Below are positions 51,675-60,020 of a stretch of DNA of 64,000 nucleotides, piece after piece (the first letter of the stretch is position 1; each line of letters starts with the position of its first letter). The notes below the pieces were generated by a model. The model made no database searches. It saw only the letters and a list, made by a program, of their open reading frames with translations, and was not told the DNA's origin. This stretch comes from Chitinophagaceae bacterium UBA4857 (GTDB taxonomy: Bacteria; Bacteroidota; Bacteroidia; Chitinophagales; Chitinophagaceae). Location: NCBI GenBank assembly GCA_002399735.1, contig DHEF01000056.1, positions 4,624-68,623 on the forward strand, written 5' to 3'. The position numbers and the translations under genes were made by a program.

Positions 51675-52256
51675 TTACTCCTTACCAATATGCCCCCCCC
51701 CAATTAAAGTATTACCATTGTGAAAAGAAGAATTTACTTGAATATAACCATTGGCAGTGTTTACTAATTTTTCAACACCCGCCTTGTCTTGTTCCAGATA
51801 GTTGAGTAATGCAGTTAGTTTATTTTCAAATTCGTCTGCCTCGGGGTTCGGTCTAAATTCAATTGAGCTTTCTTTCCACAATACATCACTATTTGGTCTT
51901 TTCTTATCTCCTTTGTTGTTTCCTCCAGTTGACTTTAATATTGTCAATGCAGATAGTTCTTCAAAGGTCAATTGTTCCGAAAAAGCTCTAAATGAAATTG
52001 AATGATAGGGAACAGTGTCTGTCCATCTAACAGATACATTCGGCTTTGTGCCTAAGTAAATAGCTAGGAAAAAATTTTGCTTTTCAACAGCAAAGTAAAC
52101 CACCGCCTCATCTTCTTTTTCAGTGTCAACCCTAACAATTTTTGGTTTATTGTCGGCGTAAACTACGCTATGAACCTTTAAAAATTGTTTTGTTACACCG
52201 AAAGTTTGTTTCTCAACCTCTTCAATTGCTTTTTCTATAATCAGAGTTTGTGTCAT
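51675..52256 (-). CDS. Protein of unknown function with a G9 tract near its 3' end
   Basis: 193 residues, no signal peptide. N-terminal half resembles a small alpha/beta domain (VHSVVYADNKPKIVRVDTEKEDEAVVYFAVE), the rest is less ordered, ending NTLIGGGHIGKE. Nothing I can name. The glycine run is encoded by nine consecutive G (C9 at 51693-51701 on the plus strand), a tract prone to slippage; one base less would change the last residues to end ILVRSN. Its neighbourhood of repeats and cassette borders suggests an accessory gene. Confidence 0.6.
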   Translation of the reverse strand: MTQTLIIEKAIEEVEKQTFGVTKQFLKVHSVVYADNKPKIVRVDTEKEDEAVVYFAVEKQNFFLAIYLGTKPNVSVRWTDTVPYHSISFRAFSEQLTFEELSALTILKSTGGNNKGDKKRPNSDVLWKESSIEFRPNPEADEFENKLTALLNYLEQDKAGVEKLVNTANGYIQVNSSFHNGNTLIGGGHIGKE

Positions 52257-52340
52257 GTAATTGTTTTATAACCATTACAATATAAAAAACAATATTGAAC
52301 TGAAAAATAGTAGGTATTAGTAGGACAACTTGTTTGATTT

Positions 52341-52480
52341 GTTGAATAAAGTTATACAGCCCAATGGCTGCCCGATGCAAAGGGTTTAGTGCGAAGTGCA
52401 ACGTAGCACCGGAGCGAAGCGGAGCCCGTAGCAGCGGGGACTAGAGTTGATTAGTATTACAGCTGTTGACAGCCCCAAAT
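52341..52480 (+). repeat. Dispersed intergenic repeat, family 2
   Basis: gcccaatggctgcccgatgc, then a GC-rich middle (gtagcaccggagcgaagcgg, agcccgtagcagcggggact), ending gattagtattacagctgttg acagccccaaa. The end block is nearly the same as at 14675-14715. Sits between the unknown gene and the Crp-type regulator. Confidence 0.7.
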
Positions 52481-52523
52481 AGTTTGTATTACTGATAATA
52501 TAGATAAAGCGGTTATGGGTTTA

Positions 52524-53093
52524 TTATTTCTGCAGCCGGCTTAATGTTTCCCGGGATACGCCGAGGTAATGGGCTATCATGGTTTTGGATACCCTCTGGA
52601 ATAATTCGGGATATTGCTCCAGCAATAACTCGTATTTTTCTTTGGCGGAGTTTTTCATTAAGGAGAGTACTCTTTTTTGTAAAGCTACAAAACCGCCAAA
52701 TGCTTTGGTAGCATGAAATTGGTACATGGCCGGTACTTGTTGGCACATGTTGTTTTTATTATCCAGCGTTAACTCCAACACTATACAAGGCTCCAATGCC
52801 TGCACACAAATTTCGCCGGTGGCTTGTTGTTTGTAAGCGGGATAATCGCTTACCCACCAGTTTTCCATGGCAAACTGAATGATATGTTCTTTACCCTGAT
52901 CATCGAACATAAAGGCTTTTAATAAACCGCTTACCACCAGGTATTCGGCTTTTACTTTTTTACCGCTGTTGATTAAATAGTCTTTTTTATCAATGGTAAT
53001 GGGCTTGAAAAAAGTTTGTACTTTATCAAAATCGTCATTGGATAATTTTACTACCTGATTGATATGTTGGCGCAAAAAAGAAACATATTCCAT
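52524..53093 (-). CDS. Crp/Fnr family transcriptional regulator
   Basis: 189 residues from the ATG at 53093. Residues 1-130 are a cyclic-nucleotide-binding-like domain (KDYLINSGKKVKAEYLVVSGLLKAFMFDDQGKEHIIQF); the C-terminal helix-turn-helix is FQRVSKTMIAHYLGVSRETLSRLQK. The usual cAMP contact residues are not obvious, so it may sense another ligand or be ligand-free, as for many Bacteroidota members. A perfect 16-bp palindrome covers its start. It is placed downstream of a DJ-1 and quinone-reductase pair, hence a role in stress response is possible. Confidence 0.9.
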   Translation of the reverse strand: MEYVSFLRQHINQVVKLSNDDFDKVQTFFKPITIDKKDYLINSGKKVKAEYLVVSGLLKAFMFDDQGKEHIIQFAMENWWVSDYPAYKQQATGEICVQALEPCIVLELTLDNKNNMCQQVPAMYQFHATKAFGGFVALQKRVLSLMKNSAKEKYELLLEQYPELFQRVSKTMIAHYLGVSRETLSRLQK

Positions 53094-53119
53094 TTTGTAA
53101 AAATACAAAATGGAATATG
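53084..53119. promoter_or_regulatory. Perfect 16-bp inverted repeat over the start of the Crp-type gene
   Basis: catattccattttgta (53084-53099), loop aaaa, tacaaaatggaatatg (53104-53119). It includes the ATG (53093-53091). As DNA it could be an operator; as RNA it would hide the start codon in a stem. Confidence 0.6.
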
Positions 53120-53198
53120 CTGTTACTAAACTTGTTTGGGCATTTCAATTTTTGTATAGCCTACTATGAAAAATTAATTATCATTTATAGCCTAATTG

Positions 53199-53987
53199 CT
53201 ACTTGCTTTTACCTTTTAGTAATTGTACCATTGCCTCACCTACTGCTTTTGCCGATTGTGGATTTTGCCCGGTAACTAATCTTGTATCTACTGTTACATG
53301 TTGTTGCCATGGCTCCGATTTTTCATAGATACCGCCATGGGATTTTAGTTTATCTTCTAACAAAAAAGGTACGACGTTGGTTAGCTTTACCAAAGCTTCT
53401 TCCTCGTTGGTAAAACCGTTTACCTTTTTACCTTTTACCAAATACTCGCCATTACTCAATTGTATATTTACAATGCCTGCCGGGCCATGACAAACAGCTG
53501 CTACTACTCCATTGTTTTCGTAAATGTTGGCGCTAATGGCATCGATTGTTTTATTTTGTGGCAAATCCCACATAGCACCATGACCACCGGCATAATATAT
53601 GGCTGCATAGTCAGCAGCATTTACCTGATTGGGTGTTAGGCTATTTGTAATTTTTTGTTGGTAGTGTTTGTTTTCCCAAAACTTTTTGTTGATGGGATCG
53701 GTTAAATCAAACCCGTCAACCGGAGGGTTACCGCCTTTGGGACTTACAAAGTCAATTTCGTAACCGGCATTGATTAGTACTTCCCAGGGATGCGAAACCT
53801 CACCTAGGTAATAGCCCGTTTTTTCGCCAGTAGTGCCTTTTGTATCGTGACTGGTGACTACAAATAATATTTTATTTTTCATGGATTGTTTGTTTAAGCT
53901 TATATGACTGTTACCTGATTTACAACCAGCAAACAGCATAATGAATAGTAAAAGACAAATGCTGCTATAAATAAATATTTTCTTCAT
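53199..53987 (-). CDS. DJ-1/PfpI family protein (Hsp31-like), predicted lipoprotein
   Basis: 262 residues from the ATG at 53987. Lipoprotein signal ending LLFIMLFAGC. The DJ-1 fold follows: KILFVVTSHDTKGTTGEKTGY, YAAIYYAGGHGAMWDLP and the nucleophile elbow AAVCHGPAG with the reactive cysteine; the ending VTGQNPQSAKAVGEAMV is typical of the Hsp31/glyoxalase III-like group. Such proteins detoxify glyoxals or protect against oxidative damage. An anchored form is unusual; an internal start at MKNKILFVV would give the cytosolic version. Ten bases separate it from the upstream quinone reductase gene. Confidence 0.88.
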   Translation of the reverse strand: MKKIFIYSSICLLLFIMLFAGCKSGNSHISLNKQSMKNKILFVVTSHDTKGTTGEKTGYYLGEVSHPWEVLINAGYEIDFVSPKGGNPPVDGFDLTDPINKKFWENKHYQQKITNSLTPNQVNAADYAAIYYAGGHGAMWDLPQNKTIDAISANIYENNGVVAAVCHGPAGIVNIQLSNGEYLVKGKKVNGFTNEEEALVKLTNVVPFLLEDKLKSHGGIYEKSEPWQQHVTVDTRLVTGQNPQSAKAVGEAMVQLLKGKSK

Positions 53988-53997
53988 TATATATAAT

Positions 53998-54639
53998 TTA
54001 ACTAAGTACCCAATCTTGTTTTGGTAATACATTTTTAGCGGTATTAAAGACTGTAGCTAAATGTGTAGTGTAATCCTCCTGATAATGTTGGATACGATTA
54101 GGTGTGGCATTTTTTTCTAAATCGTGAAAATGAAAGCCGTTGATGCGTTGCATACCGGTAAAGGCATTCATGCGATGAAAGCCAAACATAACACCGTCAT
54201 CAACACTTGTTTGATTAAAAAACTCACCGGGTAAGATAAAGGCAGTTTCGGGTGCATTCCAGGTAGTGGTAAGCATATAACTACGCCCATGTAAGGAACC
54301 GCCGGTACCATAGTTGATTTCGGGTGTTTCTTTTTTTCGGCCATCGCTGTAATAAATGCCTTTGCGGTGACCGGCAGTAAAAACAACATCCAGATACTCT
54401 TTAAATTTGAATGGCAGACCAAACCACCAAACCGGCGTATGGTAAATTACAATATCGGCCCAGACAAATTTGTCTACTTCTTCCTGTAAATCGTAGGGAT
54501 TATTGATATCGGTAATTTTAAGTTCAAAGCCATTTTGTGGTGTAAAAAACTGTTGGTCCCATTGGGTAAGGGTGTGGTTAAATTTTCCTCCGGAATGTGC
54601 AAAATGTTGCCCGCCGTTAATGATGAATACTTTTTTCAT
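53998..54639 (-). CDS. NAD(P)H-dependent quinone oxidoreductase (MdaB/KefF-like flavodoxin fold)
   Basis: 213 residues from the ATG at 54639. The flavodoxin-like fold opens KKVFIINGGQHFAHSGGKFNHT and contains FVWADIVIYHTPVWWFGLPFKFKEYLDVVF, matching the modulator-of-drug-activity (MdaB) group, which reduces quinones by two electrons with NADPH and FAD or FMN. It precedes the DJ-1-like lipoprotein gene with ten bases between them, so they are co-transcribed, and the Crp-type regulator follows downstream. Confidence 0.9.
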   Translation of the reverse strand: MKKVFIINGGQHFAHSGGKFNHTLTQWDQQFFTPQNGFELKITDINNPYDLQEEVDKFVWADIVIYHTPVWWFGLPFKFKEYLDVVFTAGHRKGIYYSDGRKKETPEINYGTGGSLHGRSYMLTTTWNAPETAFILPGEFFNQTSVDDGVMFGFHRMNAFTGMQRINGFHFHDLEKNATPNRIQHYQEDYTTHLATVFNTAKNVLPKQDWVLS

Positions 54640-54790
54640 ACTGTCATTTATTGAATACAAAATTCTTTAAATGATAGCAGAGTAACCTGTGAGGTAGGTC
54701 ACAAGTTTTAGGATAGACGTTTTTTATAAATTAGATTTTTCAGATGATTTACTTACTAATACTATTAACAATAAACTATCAACCATGATC

Positions 54791-54902
54791 TATTGATGAA
54801 AGGCTGCCCCGCTTAGGCGTAAATGCCCGCCCTTAAAGGCGGGTATTGCAGACGGGCGGGGAACTGCTGATGCCCAAAGAACAGAATGATGACAGCCCCA
54901 AA
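54791..54902 (+). repeat. Dispersed intergenic repeat, family 2
   Basis: attgatgaaaggctgccccg, an inner hairpin (cccgcccttaaaggcggg, about 54826-54843), ending gaactgctgatgcccaaaga and gatgacagccccaaac. The left and right ends match the copies at 14591 and 52341; the middle differs. The spacer 54661-54790 has no other feature. Confidence 0.6.
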
Positions 54903-54906
54903 CAAA

Positions 54907-54940
54907 AAAAGCTGCTACCCAAAAAATGGTAGCAGCTTTT
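54907..54940 (-). terminator. Terminator of the 900-aa surface protein gene
   Basis: aaaagctgctacc (54907-54919) with ggtagcagctttt (54928-54940). Confidence 0.85.
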
Positions 54941-54958
54941 TCATGTGGTGTTATGTTG

Positions 54959-57661
54959 TTATGGTATTAACAAAGCACTGTGTTCTTTTGTACCATCAGG
55001 CGAAAGTATGCTTAAGTTGTAAACACCTTTTGCAAGGTTGTTTTGTAAGTTAATATGATGATTGCTGGTACCACCTGTATGGCGGATGATGCTTTGGTAA
55101 ACGGCTTGTCCGCTTACGCTGTACAACACAACATGATAAGTACCTGCTGTTCTATTTACCAATTGAACTTTTACTGCATTACCTTTTAACGGATTAGGAT
55201 AAATTAATAATCCGCTGTTATGATGTATGCGTATGTAAGCAATATTGCTGTAATAAAAATTACCGGCTAATCTTACTTCTTTTACGCGGTATGCTAACAT
55301 ACCGTTGCCTGCATTTTCATCTAACCACTTGTAATGCTGGCCGGCATTAAGTTGTACGGTAGCTACTTTAATAAAGTTGATACCATCGGTTGATTTTTCT
55401 ATTTCGTATGCTTGTGCACCTTGCTGATCAACCGTCTCCCATTGCAGTTGTACGTTTTTACCAAGCTCGGTAAGTTTTAAACTATTGGCACGTATAGGCA
55501 ATGTAATAATGGCCGCAGAACTGGCAGAGTTTACGGAAGCACAGTTACCACTTTGTACTACTGCTCTGTACTGTGTAGACTGAGCAGGATTGGTAACTAC
55601 TAATTGCGATTGTGTATGGGCAATATTATTAATTACGGTATTAAAATTATCGGTTGATGATTGCCACCCAATTACATTACCGCTTTGACTGCTTAAAGTA
55701 AGTACCGTTGTTTGAGGCTCGGTACCAGGCATTGATGTTACCATACCCGCAGCACTGGCAGGGTTAACCGTAGCAACTACCGGTACCCTTTGCGAGCAAC
55801 CATCAGCAGCAGCATAGTAGGTAGTTGTAGTAGCAATAGATGGAGTTGTATAATTGTTGTTGTTGGCTAATAAAGATCCACCAGATTCTGCATTATACCA
55901 ATTTACGGTACCGGAAGTAGCAGTTGCAGATAAATTTAACGTACCGGCACCGCAACGTGTAACCGCTGTAGAAGTAGAGGAAATACCATTTACCGTTAAA
56001 TTAATAGTACCAGAATTATCACCAGCGCATCCGGCTCCGGGAGAAACAAATAACCTGTAACCAGCAGTTCCTGTAGTTGCCGTATTAGGTATCATAATAG
56101 AAGTGTTCTCACCAGGAATATCCTGAAAACTACCCGATGCATTTGTTTGCCATTGGTAAATAAGGTTGGCTCCACCCGTTACTGTTGAGGTAAGTTGCGT
56201 AGAAGTGTTTAAACAAACTGTTGTAACACCACTGGTAATAGCAATGTTTACAGCACTTGCTCTTGTACCTGATGCTGCGGCAATGGTGAAAACACCACTT
56301 ATACCGGCATTACCGTTGCCCACCTCATGTACTGTGGCACGATACTGGCGACCCACTACTGCATTGGCAACCATTAACCGGTGGGTTGTAGCACCTGAAT
56401 AATTACCACCATTGTTTACGGTGTTCCAGGTTGTACCATTATTGGTAGACTCCTCCCAAACATAACTTAATGCACCACCTGCGGCAGGTGTGCCGATTAT
56501 TTCAAGGCTGGCAGTACCAGTAGGACAAACTCTTGTAACAGAGGTTTCGGTACTTAATGCTGCATTGGGAGGTAAGTTAATAGATCCTGTATTGTAACCA
56601 ATAAAAGCATAATCACTATTACCACTTGGTCTTATTCTTAATGCTTTTACCGTATGTGCATTTGATGTGTTAATACCAAAACTAGACAGGTTTAAGCTTA
56701 CCAGGCGTATATCTCTTGTTGTATTGGTACCATCGTTTGGTACACCATATGGTCGGGCAGCATTGTATGGTACACCTACTGCTAATGAAAATAAGTCAAG
56801 AACGTAAGTGCCGAATCTTGGTAAATGTGTCATGTCTTGAATAAAAGCATTACCAACAATATTACCTGTTTCATCTAAAAATGCAAATTCATCATTGGAC
56901 GAACTGGGAGAAGCAATTTGCGTTAATATCAAATCGGGTTCGGCATCAGACGCCTTTGTTGCATCAATATTATAAATCTGAAAAGTCATGTGGGCTGTGT
57001 TAGGAAGGTTGGTTACACCCGTACCCATATCTAAACCATTCGGGCCATCAATAAGTGCTTGTTTAATGGTATAAGCAGAAGCACCCGCAATGTATGCGGT
57101 ATTTGCAGAACCATCAACCTTTGATGCAAGAGATACATACACGGAACCGCCGGCAGCAAAACCTGCAATGGCTGCTACAGGCAATGCTTTAAATGTAGAC
57201 GGTACAAAGCTTATACTGTTATTAGTAAGCTTAGCATTATCAACACCTGTTGCATAGGTAACACCGTTATGCGTAAAGCCTAATAAATTATGGCTGTTAT
57301 CAGGTCTGGTTGATTGCGGATTACGAGCAGTTGCATGCCAAAAACCGCCAAAATCAGTCATGATTGCTGAGGTTGGAACATAAATAAAATTGTTTCTGGA
57401 TCCGTTCCCCGAAGGCGTAGTTACTACAACTGGCCCCGAAGTAGTGATAGGTATTGTAGCTGTAATTTGGGTTGCCGAATTAACGGTGTAGGTGGCTGTT
57501 GTACCACCAATAGTAACATTTGTTGCACCGGTAAAATTTGTACCGGTAATTACTAATGACATACCCGGCGCTCCACTGGCAGGAGCAAAACCGCTAATGG
57601 TAGGCTGTGCAATAGCGGCACCTGCTACCAAAAACAAAAAAAATACGAATAAAGACCTCAT
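54959..57661 (-). CDS. Large surface protein with IPT/TIG domain and type IX secretion sorting domain
   Basis: 900 residues with a signal peptide (SLFVFFLFLVAGAAIAQ). An IPT/TIG domain follows (PTISGFAPASGAPGMSLVITGTNF, residues about 19-95). A middle region (about 95-385) carries an unassigned domain with SFVPSTFKALPVAAIAGFAAG. Then several Ig-like repeats (VCPTGTASLEIIGTPAAG, YQWQTNASGSFQ, ATSGTVNWYNAESGGSLL) common in T9SS cargo. The C-terminal 80 residues are a Por sorting domain (LLIYPNPLKGNAVKVQL, YSVSGQAVYQS, LAKGVYNLSIL). Predicted to be exported by T9SS to the surface; partner and ligand unknown. Confidence 0.88.
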   Translation of the reverse strand: MRSLFVFFLFLVAGAAIAQPTISGFAPASGAPGMSLVITGTNFTGATNVTIGGTTATYTVNSATQITATIPITTSGPVVVTTPSGNGSRNNFIYVPTSAIMTDFGGFWHATARNPQSTRPDNSHNLLGFTHNGVTYATGVDNAKLTNNSISFVPSTFKALPVAAIAGFAAGGSVYVSLASKVDGSANTAYIAGASAYTIKQALIDGPNGLDMGTGVTNLPNTAHMTFQIYNIDATKASDAEPDLILTQIASPSSSNDEFAFLDETGNIVGNAFIQDMTHLPRFGTYVLDLFSLAVGVPYNAARPYGVPNDGTNTTRDIRLVSLNLSSFGINTSNAHTVKALRIRPSGNSDYAFIGYNTGSINLPPNAALSTETSVTRVCPTGTASLEIIGTPAAGGALSYVWEESTNNGTTWNTVNNGGNYSGATTHRLMVANAVVGRQYRATVHEVGNGNAGISGVFTIAAASGTRASAVNIAITSGVTTVCLNTSTQLTSTVTGGANLIYQWQTNASGSFQDIPGENTSIMIPNTATTGTAGYRLFVSPGAGCAGDNSGTINLTVNGISSTSTAVTRCGAGTLNLSATATSGTVNWYNAESGGSLLANNNNYTTPSIATTTTYYAAADGCSQRVPVVATVNPASAAGMVTSMPGTEPQTTVLTLSSQSGNVIGWQSSTDNFNTVINNIAHTQSQLVVTNPAQSTQYRAVVQSGNCASVNSASSAAIITLPIRANSLKLTELGKNVQLQWETVDQQGAQAYEIEKSTDGINFIKVATVQLNAGQHYKWLDENAGNGMLAYRVKEVRLAGNFYYSNIAYIRIHHNSGLLIYPNPLKGNAVKVQLVNRTAGTYHVVLYSVSGQAVYQSIIRHTGGTSNHHINLQNNLAKGVYNLSILSPDGTKEHSALLIP

Positions 57662-58205
57662 GATGATTGCTGTTTTTAAAAACCTTCATTGTATATAGCG
57701 GTAATTTGTAGCAATAGGTTGTTAGGACAAGACTTAGGATGGAAGGGGCTACGTTTTACTGTTATATGAAATGAATGTTTTAAATTTTAAAATATTGGAC
57801 TGTTTGAATGAAAGCTTTTTATACGGACATACAATGCCAGTTCGCAGTGTTGATACGAATAATTAAAAATTGAAAATGCCTTACTTTATTTCCTGTTTAT
57901 ATTAAACAAGCATAATAAGTAGAAGATTCTATGATTTTGTAAAATTTAATAGCTGATAAGCTATTGCACCAACCATCACCCGGTTGGTGTGAAGTGTAAA
58001 TAATTTGTTGCATACTTAATATTGGATTGAGAACCTTAAATAAAAATCAGTTTATGTACAACTGATTTATTACGACGCAAATGTAGAAAAGTTACAGCAT
58101 ACTCAAATGATAAAAAAAGGTAAAATAGTTGACATATGTCATTGAATTTGCAAGTATTAATCAATTTGACAATTATAATTTAAAAGCGCATTGTTTTTTA
58201 TTGTG

Positions 58206-58287
58206 TCATCGTCCCTACCCTGATTGAGCTTTGGTTGCGTCGCACACTTGTACAGCATATCGCTAATAAGCAAAAGAAATTCCGAGT
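58206..58287 (-). repeat. Dispersed intergenic repeat, family 1 (variant J)
   Basis: catcgtccctaccctgattg, agctttggttgcgtcgcaca, cttgtacagcatatcgctaa, taagcaaaagaaattccgag. The same tail as the copy at 22587-22663. Confidence 0.65.
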
Positions 58288-58636
58288 GCCCGAATATTGG
58301 TGATAGTCGAAAAAAGGTTGGCTTAGCTTGGTACCACAGCGGTAACGGAGTTTTTCATGTAGTTACACTAAGTTTTTGTGCACAGAATATAGCTACGCTG
58401 CCTCCCCCTGTGTAAACCCTCTGCGCAACTCTGTGGTACAATGATATAGCTTATATAATAAAACGATGTTGATGGGCGATATGCTGTACAAGTGTAAGTA
58501 TTTAATTCATTTTCATAGGAAATAAACTAAATACTCGTCCTATCGGATCGCACAAGGGAGGATGAATAGCATTACTGCTGCTGACTAACAAAACAAAAAC
58601 GAATTATTATAACACGCAACAGTATTTATTAAAAAG

Positions 58637-58681
58637 AAACGCTGATTAATGTTACCGTAATAGTAACAATAATCAGCGTTT
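58637..58681 (-). terminator. Long hairpin terminator of the cytochrome c gene
   Basis: aaacgctgatta (58637-58648) with taatcagcgttt (58670-58681), continued inside by tgttac (58650-58655) with gtaaca (58663-58668); one A-A mismatch. Confidence 0.85.
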
Positions 58682-58701
58682 TATAAATGGAAAGGTTGGG
58701 T

Positions 58702-59676
58702 TTATTTATTTTTCTCGAACCGATTTACCATATTGTTTATAGGCTTTAAACTTTTTAAATACGAATATATGGCACCAAGATCGGCCTCGGACATACCTGC
58801 ATACATTTGCCATGGCATAGGTGTATTTAAATCCTGTATGGTTAAACGTGGCGATTGATAACTGCTATCAGCATATTGTTTAAAACGTTTGATAAAGTTT
58901 TCTTTAGTCCATTGTCCGATTCCTGTTTCCATATGTGGTGTAATGTTTGGCGAACGTACAATGCCGCCGGGTTGTCCAAACTCCATACCGCCACCAAACT
59001 CGGTACCGGTAACAATTTCGCCTTTGCTTCTTTGACTATGACAATCTACACAGCTTGCCATATTGGTTAAATAACTACCATAGGCCACTACATTTTTTTC
59101 ATCAGGCTTTTTGGTGAAAGCAGGTTCCTGCGGCATGGTATTAATTAAAAAGTTTACAGGAAAATCTAACTCACGTTTTGGCTGTGTGGCTTGTAATGGT
59201 TTCAAGGTTCGTATGTAGGCTATAATACTATGTACATCTTCCGTATCCATTAAGCCATAACGTTGATAAGGCATTACAGAAAACAACGCATCTCCCTCTT
59301 TATTTACACCCGCTGTAATGGCCCGGAATATTTCGCCGTCTGTCCAGCTACCAAGATGGTGTGGTGTAATGTTGGCGGAGTAAATATTTCCGGGAAAGCC
59401 CATTTCTTTACCAAATTTTTCGCCTCCACCGCCGAGCTCTCCTGCAGGTGGGCCGGAATACAGCGACCAATCACGGGTGCTATGGCAATCCATACAAACG
59501 GCAACATGGTGTGCCAGGTAACGGCCACGTTCAACACGTTCAGGTGTTTTTTCAATAGTTATTTCAGGGGCTTTGTTAATGTTGGGCAGGTAAAATTTTA
59601 AGTAAGCGCCGGTACAAAGTACAATAACAAGGATAACAGCAAAAATGCTGAGTAAGATAACATAGATCTTTTTCAT
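58702..59676 (-). CDS. Di-haem c-type cytochrome, membrane-anchored
   Basis: 324 residues with an N-terminal transmembrane helix (residues 4-26) that can act as an uncleaved anchor. Two CxxCH haem sites: CMDCH at 61-65 and CVDCH at 209-213. Likely axial methionines lie in SVMPYQRYG and TPMPWQMYAGM. The layout matches diheme cytochromes that serve as electron carriers or subunits of alcohol/aldehyde or sugar dehydrogenases on the periplasmic side; no dehydrogenase gene is beside it. It stands alone with a strong terminator. Confidence 0.9.
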   Translation of the reverse strand: MKKIYVILLSIFAVILVIVLCTGAYLKFYLPNINKAPEITIEKTPERVERGRYLAHHVAVCMDCHSTRDWSLYSGPPAGELGGGGEKFGKEMGFPGNIYSANITPHHLGSWTDGEIFRAITAGVNKEGDALFSVMPYQRYGLMDTEDVHSIIAYIRTLKPLQATQPKRELDFPVNFLINTMPQEPAFTKKPDEKNVVAYGSYLTNMASCVDCHSQRSKGEIVTGTEFGGGMEFGQPGGIVRSPNITPHMETGIGQWTKENFIKRFKQYADSSYQSPRLTIQDLNTPMPWQMYAGMSEADLGAIYSYLKSLKPINNMVNRFEKNK

Positions 59677-60020
59677 CAGAATAAAATGTGGTTTATGAAT
59701 TAAATGGTAATTCCCAGGTAATGTGTGGTGATAGTCAAATGTATTAGCGCTATGGCAATGAAAAGTAAATGAGCAATCAGTTGTTCTCCGGCTTAGGATA
59801 ATAAATTATTGCATGGCTTATGCTCTAATTATTCGGGAGAAAAGCTACAACAAAACTTTTATATAATTTATTTTATTTACAGCATACCATCAACAGTATT
59901 GTCCTCAAACATTAAAATAGTAACTTGTAAGGCTTGGTTTTTGTAGCTAATAAGTACAAAATCAAAAACTTAACATAGGCAACCAAATCCGTTGGTTACT
60001 TTTGTATATAGCGTAAAATT
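59677..60020. other. Divergent intergenic region between the cytochrome c and ppk1 genes
   Basis: 344 bases, AT-rich, with no repeat copy. Apart from the ppk1 promoter element at 59997-60004 nothing clear was seen; no exact promoter for the cytochrome gene was found. Confidence 0.55.
59997..60004 (+). promoter_or_regulatory. -7 element of ppk1
   Basis: tacttttg matches TAnnTTTG, 16 bases before the ATG at 60021. Confidence 0.55.

Larger units (their letters stand above)
57662..58701. other. Long intergenic region (1040 bp)
   Basis: No credible gene. AT-rich 57700-58200 contains a small hairpin (caccaacc 57967-57974, ggttggtg 57982-57989) without a T run. A repeat copy lies at 58206-58287, a partial family 2 end at about 58571-58592 (gcattactgctgctgactaa) and a terminator at 58637-58681. 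A promoter for the leftward surface gene must lie near 57700, but no exact TAnnTTTG was found. Confidence 0.6.

Noticed and set aside
53199..54639. An anti-phage or other defence role for the DJ-1/quinone reductase/Crp group
   Set aside because: All three families are common in redox stress response, and no defence-type domains are present.
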